The notes under the pieces are model-generated. The model had not been told where the DNA came from and searched no databases. It saw only the letters and a list, made by a program, of their open reading frames with translations. The position numbers and the translations under genes are program-made. From contig DNAS01000191.1 of assembly GCA_003485185.1 (NCBI GenBank), positions 1 through 14,495 of the forward strand: a stretch of DNA of 14,495 nucleotides, given 5' to 3'. Positions 7,281 through 12,370 of this stretch are shown one piece after another; the first letter of the stretch is position 1, and each line of letters begins with the position of its first letter. Source of the stretch: Phycisphaerales bacterium (GTDB taxonomy: Bacteria > Planctomycetota > Phycisphaerae > SM23-33).

Positions 7281-7309
7281 TTGCGTTCGGTCCGGGCTTC
7301 TGGCATAAG
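7281..7309 (+). promoter_or_regulatory. Weak candidate promoter for the sulfatase gene
   Basis: TTGCGT (7281-7286) and CATAAG (7304-7309) with a 17-nt spacer; matches of 3 and 4 of 6. Transcription would start near 7316, leaving a leader of about 24 nt that contains the ribosome binding site GGGGAGG. Supported mainly by position. Confidence 0.4.
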
Positions 7310-7339
7310 GTCGAAACCTTTTTGGGGAGGAACCCGCGG

Positions 7340-8818
7340 ATGAAAGCCGTCATGGTGATGTTCGACTCCCTCAACCGCCACCTGCTGCCGCCGTACGGCT
7401 GCGACTGGACGCACATGCCGAATTTCAAGCGCCTGGCGGAACGGACGGCCGTGTTCGACTGCAACTACGTGGGCTCCATGCCCTGCATGCCCGCGCGCCG
7501 CGAGTTGCACACCGGGCGGTACAACTTCCTGCACCGCTCCTGGGGGCCGATCGAACCGTTCGACGATTCCATGCCCGAAATCCTCAAGAGGAACGGCGTC
7601 TACACGCACCTCGTCAGCGACCACTACCACTACTGGGAAGAAGGCGGCGCCAACTACCACACGCGCTATCGCACGTGGGAGATCGAGCGCGGGCAGGAAG
7701 GCGACGTGTGGATCGGGCAGGTGGCCCGCCCGGTGATTCCCGAGTGCGTCGCCCCGCGGGACGGACCGTGGTGGGAGCAGGAGTTCATCAACCGGGAGTT
7801 CATGAAGCGGGAAGAGCTCCAGCCGCAGGCAAGGACGTTCGCCCGCGGCCTGGAGTTCCTCCGCCGCAACCACGCCGCCGACAACTGGTTCCTCCAGATC
7901 GAGACGTTCGATCCGCACGAGCCGTTCTTCACGCAGAAGAAGTACAAGGACCTGTATCCGCACGAGTACAAGGGCCCGCACTTCGACTGGCCCCCCTACC
8001 GCTACACCCACCAGGAGACGCCCGAGCAGGTGGCGCACTGCCGGTACGAATACGCCGCCCTGCTCAGCATGTGCGACGAGTATCTCGGCAAGGTGCTCGA
8101 CCTGATGGACGAACTGGACCTCTGGAAGGACACCCTGCTGATCGTCAACACGGACCACGGGTTCCTGCTGGGCGAGCACGATTCCTGGGCCAAGTGCTGG
8201 TGCCCCTTCTACGAGGAACACGCGCGGACGCCCCTGTTCATCTGGGACCCCCGCAGCCGGGTCGCGGGCCAGCGCCGCGCGAGCCTGACGCAGACGATCG
8301 ACCTGGCGCCCACGCTGCTGGAGTTCTTCGGCCTGGAGCCCACGGCGGACATGCAGGGAAAGAGCCTCCAGCGAACGATCGCCGACGACACGCCCGTGCG
8401 CCAGGCCGCCCTGTTCGGCATCCACGGCGCGCACGTCAACGTGACCGACGGGCGGTACGTCTACATGCGCGCTCCCGCGAAGCGCGAGAACGAACCGCTG
8501 TTCAACTACACCCACATGCCCTGCCACATGCGCCACACCTTCAACGTCAAGGAGATGCAGAACATCGATCTGGCCGAACCGTTCGCCTTCACCAAGGGAT
8601 GCCGCACGATGAAGATCCCCGCCAACGGCAAATGGGCGAACAATCCGGACCCGCGAATCTACCAAAACTGGCTGTGGGACACCCGGACCGACCCCCGCCA
8701 GCAGAACCCCCTGGACGACGCAAAGATCGAGCGGCGGATGATCGATCACCTCGTGAGCCTGATGAAGGACAACGACGCGCCGGCCGAACAGTTCGAGCGC
8801 CTCGGCTTGAAAGCGTAG
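7340..8818 (+). CDS. Cys-type sulfatase (alkaline phosphatase superfamily), no signal peptide
   Basis: A 492-residue arylsulfatase-type hydrolase expected to remove sulfate from a sulfated sugar or similar ester. The formylglycine motif is Cys49-Met-Pro-Ala-Arg53 within SMPCMPARRELHTGRYNF. Asp9 (VMFDSLN), Asp191-Pro-His193 and Asp272-His273 (NTDHGFLLGEHDSW) fit the metal site, and Lys285 lies in the usual downstream position before YEE. Because the modified residue is Cys, an activating enzyme (formylglycine-generating enzyme or anaerobic maturase) must be encoded elsewhere. The N-terminus MKAVMVMFDSLNR goes straight into the first beta strand, so the enzyme looks cytoplasmic, unlike most planctomycete sulfatases. 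The start ATG has GGGGAGG 9 nt upstream; upstream in-frame ATGs would run through the divergent metK promoter. It is divergent from metK. The substrate is unknown; a phosphonate or phosphodiester hydrolase of the same fold is possible but less likely. Confidence 0.9.
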   Translation: MKAVMVMFDSLNRHLLPPYGCDWTHMPNFKRLAERTAVFDCNYVGSMPCMPARRELHTGRYNFLHRSWGPIEPFDDSMPEILKRNGVYTHLVSDHYHYWEEGGANYHTRYRTWEIERGQEGDVWIGQVARPVIPECVAPRDGPWWEQEFINREFMKREELQPQARTFARGLEFLRRNHAADNWFLQIETFDPHEPFFTQKKYKDLYPHEYKGPHFDWPPYRYTHQETPEQVAHCRYEYAALLSMCDEYLGKVLDLMDELDLWKDTLLIVNTDHGFLLGEHDSWAKCWCPFYEEHARTPLFIWDPRSRVAGQRRASLTQTIDLAPTLLEFFGLEPTADMQGKSLQRTIADDTPVRQAALFGIHGAHVNVTDGRYVYMRAPAKRENEPLFNYTHMPCHMRHTFNVKEMQNIDLAEPFAFTKGCRTMKIPANGKWANNPDPRIYQNWLWDTRTDPRQQNPLDDAKIERRMIDHLVSLMKDNDAPAEQFERLGLKA

Positions 8819-8837
8819 CGTCCGGGGCGGCACGGCA

Positions 8838-8917
8838 CGGGTGCCACCCTCGCGGTCTGCTTGAGAGTGTCTTGGGTCGGGTGCCACCCTCAAGCGCGGT
8901 CTGCTTGAGGGTGTCTT
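8838..8917. repeat. Two-copy direct repeat (CGGGTGCCACCCT ... GGTCTGCTTGAG.GTGTCTT)
   Basis: Copy 1 spans 8838-8873 and copy 2 spans 8878-8917. They share CGGGTGCCACCCT, then CGCGGTCTGCTTGAG, then GTGTCTT, differing by a 4-nt CAAG insertion at 8891-8894 in copy 2 and one A/G change. Copy 2 folds into a perfect hairpin; copy 1, without the CAAG, does not. This looks like one intact and one decayed copy of an intergenic repeat. Confidence 0.75.
8885..8913. repeat. Hairpin with 11-bp stem and 7-nt loop (CACCCTCAAGC / GCTTGAGGGTG)
   Basis: The arms are 8885-8895 and 8903-8913. The hairpin lies between the convergent sulfatase and enolase-superfamily genes, but no T tract follows on either strand. 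It shares the CAAGC/GCTTG core, stem length and loop length with the neighbouring hairpin at 8921-8949. Confidence 0.7.
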
Positions 8918-8920
8918 CCG

Positions 8921-8949
8921 CACGGTCAAGCAAACAGCGCTTGACCGTG
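8921..8949. repeat. Second hairpin with 11-bp stem and 7-nt loop (CACGGTCAAGC / GCTTGACCGTG)
   Basis: The arms are 8921-8931 and 8939-8949. Geometry equals that of the hairpin 8 bp upstream, but the outer stem bases differ in a compensating way. That suggests the fold is what is kept. Both may act as two-way transcription barriers between convergent genes. Confidence 0.7.
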
Positions 8950-8964
8950 GCGCCCCGGAAACCG

Positions 8965-10068
8965 TCAGGCTTCGAGCGTCGCCAGCAGCGTGCCGTAGCG
9001 TGCGAGCTTGTCCGGGCGGACGCGCAAGGCCTTCGGCGGCGAGCCCAGCCGCCCGCCATAGCCGAACCGCGGCGAGGGCGTCGTCAGGTCGTCGGACAGC
9101 AGGAACCGCCCGTAGTTGCCCTCCACGAATCGCGGGACGGGAATGCCCGTCAGCAGGCGGCGCTGCGCCGCGGAGAGGATTCCGCTCTCCCCCACCATGC
9201 ATCCGACGACGAACGGCACGCCGCGATCGGCCGCCAGGCGGGCCAGGTCCGCCGTGGCGGAAAGCCCGCCGTTTTTCGAGATGCGAAGATTCCACCAGAC
9301 CTTCGCCCCTGCCGCCAGCAGCGCTCGCGCGTCGTCGCCCGTCCGCAGCGATTCGTCGGCGATCAGGGGCAGCGTGCAGTGGGCCGCCAGGTCCGCCAGC
9401 GCCTCGGGCGGACCGAACACCGGCTGTTCCACCGCGCACACGCCGTATTGTGCCAGTTCCTCCACGCGCGCGGGGGCGGAGGCGACGTCCCACCCGCCGT
9501 TGACATCCACACGCAGCGTGCACTTGCCACGGGCAATCGCCCGTCCGATCCGCCGGTCCACCGCCGCGAGATTCGCCCGATCGGTCTCGTAGCCGAACCC
9601 CAGCTTGAGCTTGAAGTCCCGCAGTCCGTACAGACGCATCCAAGGCAGCCGCCGCGCCGTCCGGTCCGGGTCGGCCGAGCCCAGCACGCCGGAGACCCGC
9701 GCGCGGATGGGGGCCTGGGCGGCGGGCAGCGCGAGCGCGTCGGCCAGCGCCAATTCCAGCGCGCAGCGAGCGGCCGTGATGCACCGCTCGTCGGCGGCGC
9801 GGACCGGCAGCGCGCGAACCTGCTCGGGCCCGACCGGTTTTCCCGCGACGGCCGGCCAGAGCGCCGCAGCCAGGTCCGCCGGCACGGTTTCCAGCGTCTC
9901 GCCGGTGACGTAGTCTCGCGGGAGCGTCTCGCCCCAGCCGACGGCGCCGTCGTCGAACGTCACGCGCGTGACAATCGCCTCGGCCAGCTCGCGCGAGGCA
10001 GCGGCATGCTCAAACGACCGCATGGGAATCGCGGTGCGATGGATGTCCAATCGGATGGGGTTCGCCAT
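8965..10068 (-). CDS. Enolase-superfamily enzyme (muconate lactonizing subgroup; dipeptide epimerase or o-succinylbenzoate synthase-like)
   Basis: A 367-residue cytoplasmic enzyme that would take a proton next to a carboxylate and stabilise the enediolate on Mg2+. All catalytic positions of the subgroup are present: Lys153-Leu-Lys155 (the K-x-K acid/base pair, in DFKLKLGFG), metal ligands Asp188 (RVDVNGGW), Glu214 (AVEQPVFGP) and Asp238 (LIADESLRTG), and the opposite Lys265 (RISKNGGLS). The late segment GCMVGESGILS (289-299) resembles the 1,1-proton-transfer or epimerase members. The N-terminal capping domain (about 1-120) ends in GWGETLPRDYVTGET, the mobile-loop region. Start at 10068: GGGAAAG lies just upstream, and a farther in-frame ATG at 10107 overlaps the promoter. 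It has its own promoter and is convergent with the sulfatase. No menaquinone gene or peptidase neighbours help decide the substrate; subgroup assignment is firm, the reaction is not. Confidence 0.85.
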   Translation of the reverse strand: MANPIRLDIHRTAIPMRSFEHAAASRELAEAIVTRVTFDDGAVGWGETLPRDYVTGETLETVPADLAAALWPAVAGKPVGPEQVRALPVRAADERCITAARCALELALADALALPAAQAPIRARVSGVLGSADPDRTARRLPWMRLYGLRDFKLKLGFGYETDRANLAAVDRRIGRAIARGKCTLRVDVNGGWDVASAPARVEELAQYGVCAVEQPVFGPPEALADLAAHCTLPLIADESLRTGDDARALLAAGAKVWWNLRISKNGGLSATADLARLAADRGVPFVVGCMVGESGILSAAQRRLLTGIPVPRFVEGNYGRFLLSDDLTTPSPRFGYGGRLGSPPKALRVRPDKLARYGTLLATLEA

Positions 10069-10109
10069 GTCTTTCCCGTCCCGCCGGTCTGGCCGAGCGC
10101 ACGACATAG

Positions 10110-10138
10110 AGTGTACGGCCGCGGGGCAATGCGGTCAA
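10110..10138 (-). promoter_or_regulatory. Sigma-70-like promoter for the enolase-superfamily gene
   Basis: On the minus strand TTGACC (10133-10138) and TACACT (10110-10115) are separated by 17 nt, with 5 and 4 of 6 consensus matches. Transcription would start near 10103, giving a leader of about 35 nt. Confidence 0.6.
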
Positions 10139-10215
10139 AGACGCTACGCCGACATTCCGTGTTCCGGGTTCCTTCTTCCCTAGACTCTGTCTGAAAACTC
10201 CGAATCCGGGGGTGC

Positions 10216-10238
10216 CACGGCTTGCTTGTCAAGCCGTG
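10216..10238. repeat. Hairpin 1 inside the MITE (CACGGCTTG / CAAGCCGTG)
   Basis: A 9-bp perfect stem (10216-10224 with 10230-10238) around a CTTGT loop. It shares the GCTTG/CAAGC core with the hairpins at 8885-8949, which links the element to the intergenic repeats upstream. Confidence 0.65.
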
Positions 10239-10250
10239 TTGCCGCAAGAA

Positions 10251-10272
10251 CACTGCTTGCAAGCAAGCAGTG
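10251..10272. repeat. Hairpin 2 inside the MITE (CACTGCTTG / CAAGCAGTG)
   Basis: A 9-bp perfect stem (10251-10259 with 10264-10272) around a CAAG loop, followed by CCACCC. The string GTGCCACCCT (10271-10280) also occurs in both copies of the 8838-8917 repeat. Confidence 0.65.
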
Positions 10273-10369
10273 CCACCCTTGTTGGTACATCTGGCGAGGA
10301 GTTTTCAGACAGAGCCTAGTCCCAAGTCCCGAGTTCCTGGTCCCTTTCTTCTCAAAGCGCTTTTTGCCC

Positions 10370-10398
10370 TTGACCGTTCGCGGCCGCCTCGCTATGCT
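10370..10398 (+). promoter_or_regulatory. Promoter of tRNA-Glu
   Basis: TTGACC (10370-10375) and TATGCT (10393-10398) with a 17-nt spacer; 5 and 4 of 6 consensus matches. It lies 66 bp upstream of the tRNA. The rest of 10320-10464 shows nothing else. Confidence 0.6.
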
Positions 10399-10464
10399 TC
10401 CGGGTCTTCCGGGAACTCCGCGAAGTGTGCGGGCTAGGCCCCAGCAGCACAAACGCAGCAAAAC

Positions 10465-10537
10465 GCCCCCATCGTCTAGTGGCCTAGGATATCAGGTTCT
10501 CATCCTGGAGACAGGGGTTCGACTCCCCTTGGGGGTA
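10465..10537 (+). tRNA. tRNA-Glu, anticodon CUC
   Basis: The 73-nt sequence folds as a complete tRNA. The acceptor stem is GCCCCCA (10465-10471) with TGGGGGT (10530-10536), including a G-U first pair. The anticodon stem is TCAGG/CCTGG, the loop is TTCTCAT, and the anticodon CTC (10499-10501) reads GAG. The T stem is AGGGG/CCCCT around the loop TTCGACT. The discriminator base is A at 10537, and CCA is not encoded. A promoter lies upstream and an intrinsic terminator directly downstream, so it is a single-gene transcript. Its 3' half is the side facing the integrase relic, the usual target side for tyrosine integrases. Confidence 0.96.
10517..10531. other. Putative attachment core in tRNA-Glu T arm
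   Basis: GTTCGACTCCCCTTG in the tRNA T loop and 3' stem is matched at 13 of 15 positions by GTTCGCTTCCCCTTG at 11089-11103 in the same orientation, on the far side of the integrase relic. This arrangement is expected of attL/attR after partial decay; inference only. Confidence 0.35.
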
Positions 10538-10543
10538 TGGACG

Positions 10544-10575
10544 CGGCTCCATGCGTTTCGCATGGAGCCGTTTTT
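10544..10575 (+). terminator. Intrinsic terminator of tRNA-Glu
   Basis: A 12-bp perfect stem (CGGCTCCATGCG, 10544-10555, with 10559-10570) closes a TTT loop and is followed at once by five T. It begins 7 nt after the tRNA. The geometry is textbook. Confidence 0.93.
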
Positions 10576-10660
10576 ATGCGCAATGCCCCGCAAATCGCGG
10601 GTTCCGCACCGAAAGGCATGTCCGATTGCGGCGCTGTGCAGCCCTCTGCGGCAGACTGCT

Positions 10661-11045
10661 GCGCCGGATTCTGCGCCGCTTTTTCGTCCTTCCACGCCGC
10701 CCGCTGGAAATGATCTTCCGTCAGCATGAGATAGTGCTTGCGGGCGACGGATTCCGAATTGCCGATCCACTTGGCGACGACGTAGCCGGGGAAATCCTGT
10801 TCAAGCTCCGTCTGCCTGCTGGCGCGTAGATTGTGGAACAGCCTGGGCCACCCCGAAAGCCCCGCCCGTTTGATGATCCGTTCAAACTGCGTTCGGAGAT
10901 TCTGATTCTTCGCACGGTATCGCGTGATGACGTGCGGCTCCCCTTCCTGGGCCAACTCAAAGCAGTCCAGCAGATACGGGTACCCGCGCCAAGTCGGAGT
11001 CCATCGGGGCGGAATCGGGGGCAAGTGCGCCGGATTCTGCGCCGC
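10661..11045. repeat. 19-bp exact direct repeat in and beside the integrase relic
   Basis: GCGCCGGATTCTGCGCCGC occurs at 10661-10679 and again at 11027-11045 (366 bp apart). On the minus strand both copies encode Ala-Ala-Gln-Asn-Pro-Ala in the same frame. The first is just after the catalytic domain, where such a linker belongs. The second is just upstream of the truncation point, as if the tail of an earlier integrase copy had been joined to the middle of this one. Confidence 0.75.
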
Positions 11046-11088
11046 CTGTTTGGGAATCCTGCGAATTATCAGGGGTTTTTGCCCCCTG

Positions 11089-11103
11089 TTCGCTTCCCCT
11101 TGT
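11089..11103. other. Att-like partial copy of the tRNA-Glu 3' region
   Basis: GTTCGCTTCCCCTTG matches the tRNA-Glu T-arm segment at 13 of 15 positions. It is followed, as is the tRNA, by an intrinsic terminator. The sequence upstream does not fold as a tRNA, so at most the 3' part was carried along by an integrated element. Confidence 0.35.
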
Positions 11104-11108
11104 AGTCC

Positions 11109-11145
11109 GGCGGCTCGGTGTTCACGCACCGGGCCGCCTTTTTTT
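11109..11145 (+). terminator. Second intrinsic terminator, orphan
   Basis: GGCGGCTCGGTG (11109-11120) pairs with CACCGGGCCGCC (11127-11138) over 12 bp with one T-G wobble and a TTCACG loop, followed by seven T. No rightward gene precedes it in the window apart from the tRNA. It may be the terminator of a gene lost from an integrated element, or protect the prepilin gene from read-through. Confidence 0.8.
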
Positions 11146-11488
11146 CCTGCCCGCCGACGCCGATCCGCTTTCCGCATCGGCGCCTGACGCTTCATTTCTC
11201 CATAAGTTCATTTTTTAAAAGGGAATACGCCCCGCAAGCAGGAAGGCCTCCTGACGGGATCCGGATAAACTAATGATGTTTTTTTGTAAAGTCGCGGCCG
11301 GGTCATTTCCCTATAATTCAGTAGATCGAACGCCGTATCGAGTTGTACGGAGGCCGATGCAGGAAGCCGCGCCGGCACCGCAGGGGCATCGGCGGCGCCG
11401 ACCATCATGGGCTTCGGGGGTGGCTGTCATGGGGCGCCTCCGAATGCAAACGGCCGGGGCGCCGGCCTCAGAACCATGGTGGTGGACT
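11146..11488. other. Gene-poor stretch upstream of the prepilin gene
   Basis: After the terminator, this stretch has locally AT-rich runs (TTTTTTAAAA near 11210, TTTTTTT near 11279) that stand out from the GC-rich surroundings, then a TATAAT box at 11312-11317. An inverted pair CCGTA (11333-11337) / TACGG (11346-11350) lies just after it. The open frame continues upstream of the chosen prepilin start but its translation is arginine/proline-rich and looks non-coding. Confidence 0.5.
11312..11317 (+). promoter_or_regulatory. Consensus -10 box (TATAAT), probable promoter of the prepilin gene
   Basis: A perfect -10 hexamer, but no recognisable -35 lies 16-19 nt upstream (TTGTAA is 22 nt away). 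AT-rich DNA farther upstream could act as an UP element or an activator could be required. Transcription would start near 11324. Confidence 0.4.
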
Positions 11489-12337
11489 ATGAGCGGAACT
11501 GTTTCAAGAAGCCGTGGGATTTCCAAAGCCGTGCGGCGCGGCGGGTTCACACTCATTGAACTCCTGGTCGTGATCGCCATTCTGGCGCTGCTGCTGAGCC
11601 TGCTGATGCCCTCCCTGCAAAAGGCCAACGAAGTGGCCAAGGCGGCGGTCTGCCTGAGCAACCAGAAGCAGTGCGGCACGGCCTTCGCCACCTACGCCAA
11701 CGACTGGGATCGACGCACGGTCGTCATGTGGCAGAATAGCGGAGGGGGCGACGCCCTTTGGCCGTCACTGTACAGCGGCGAGCCGGAAACCTTCAGCGGA
11801 CTGAAGGGGCAAAAAGCATATCTTCCCGCCGGCAGCGGAATCTTCGGCTGCCCATCCAACAGAGCCTACCAGAACGACCTGAGCCATGGATACTACGGGC
11901 GCACCAACTACGGCTACGGAATGTATTCCAACGCCCTTTATCCGATTCCGACCGATCACCAGCAGTCCAAGGGATGGAATTTCAGCGAGGTCATCAAGTT
12001 CGCCCCGCCGGGCACGGTGCCGATGCCGTATTGCGAACTTCACGTGATGTTCCGGATTCCGCGCCCGGCGGACATCGTCTGGCTGGCGGACACGTCGTCC
12101 ACGCGGAACTGGGAGGGGGGGAACCCGGCCGCCCAGGGCAGGATGGTGGCCGCCTTCCACCCCACCACGTCGTCGTTCCACACGTCCCGCATTCAACTGG
12201 TCCACTACACCGAGCGGGCGAACGTGTTGTTCTACGACGGGCACGCGGCGCCCATGGACATGCTGTCCCTCTACGATTCGGCGTCGAACATCCGGGCCCT
12301 GTACGACAAGGACCGGAATTTCATCGACCTGCCGTGA
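11489..12337 (+). CDS. Prepilin-type protein (type II secretion/type IV pilin leader, H-X-DG C-terminus)
   Basis: A 282-residue pseudopilin-like protein. The leader is basic (SRSRGISKAVRRGG) and is followed by the prepilin peptidase site Gly-Gly|Phe-Thr-Leu-Ile-Glu, with the Glu at mature position 5, then a hydrophobic helix (LLVVIAILALLLSLLMPSL). The C-terminal part is soluble and ends with a motif like the H-X9-DG domain common in planctomycete pseudopilins; here the spacing in HYTERANVLFYDG is X10. It should be exported, cleaved and held in or assembled at the cytoplasmic membrane. Start chosen at 11489 because it leaves a normal 19-residue leader, with GGTGG upstream. ATGs at 11429 and 11357 (the latter after GGAGG) are possible but would give overlong leaders. 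No other secretion or pilus gene is present, so it is an orphan of the large paralogous family; its cargo or role is unknown. Confidence 0.87.
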   Translation: MSGTVSRSRGISKAVRRGGFTLIELLVVIAILALLLSLLMPSLQKANEVAKAAVCLSNQKQCGTAFATYANDWDRRTVVMWQNSGGGDALWPSLYSGEPETFSGLKGQKAYLPAGSGIFGCPSNRAYQNDLSHGYYGRTNYGYGMYSNALYPIPTDHQQSKGWNFSEVIKFAPPGTVPMPYCELHVMFRIPRPADIVWLADTSSTRNWEGGNPAAQGRMVAAFHPTTSSFHTSRIQLVHYTERANVLFYDGHAAPMDMLSLYDSASNIRALYDKDRNFIDLP

Positions 12338-12370
12338 AGCCGCCGGCCTTTCCGAGCGATGCCCCGCCCG

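Larger units (their letters stand above)
10180..10319. mobile_element. MITE-like element, 132 bp, with terminal inverted repeats and CTAG target duplication
   Basis: The left end (10184-10201) reads ACTCTGTCTGAAAACTCC and the right end (10298-10315) reads GGAGTTTTCAGACAGAGC. They are inverted repeats matching at 17 of 18 positions. Both ends are flanked by CTAG (10180-10183 and 10316-10319), a likely 4-bp target duplication of the YTAR kind made by IS5-group transposases; a TA-only duplication (IS630/IS427-like) is an alternative reading. The 132-bp body has no coding capacity. It contains two perfect 9-bp-stem palindromes. A full-length parent transposase is not in this window. Confidence 0.75.
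10500..11195 (-). pseudogene. 5'-truncated tyrosine recombinase (phage-type integrase) relic beside tRNA-Glu
   Basis: The open frame has 231 codons, but only about residues 71-180 (10985 to about 10655) resemble an integrase: the C-terminal catalytic part. It keeps His121-Asn-Leu-Arg124 (LFHNLRASRQTELEQ), Trp143 (VAKWIGNSESV) in the usual His/Trp place, and the nucleophile Tyr155 (RKHYLMLTEDHF). The N-terminal SAM-like DNA-binding domain and the first catalytic Arg are absent; about 380-420 residues would be normal for the family. Residues 1-70 are arginine- and proline-rich, without family character. The frame ends by running antisense through the tRNA terminator into the tRNA 3' half, giving a tail without meaning. 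No strong ribosome binding site was seen. It is a dead remnant of a genomic island or prophage that used tRNA-Glu. The mapped limits are those of the open frame; the true relic is shorter. Confidence 0.8.

Noticed and set aside
8885..8949. Classical intrinsic terminators for the convergent sulfatase and enolase-superfamily genes
   Set aside because: The stems are strong but no T tract follows on either strand; kept as structured repeats instead.
7178..9784. Long minus-strand frame across the sulfatase and enolase-superfamily genes, and the long plus-strand frame at 7675-10194
   Set aside because: Both are antisense or out-of-frame shadows of two genes with clear catalytic motifs; neither has a ribosome binding site or recognisable domain.
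10500..11195. Functional integrase gene
   Set aside because: The DNA-binding domain and first catalytic Arg are missing and the frame ends inside the tRNA; only the last catalytic third remains.
11273..11488. Upstream in-frame starts for the prepilin gene
   Set aside because: They give leaders of 63 residues or more and a translation without protein-like composition; GGAGG before 11357 keeps this alternative barely open.
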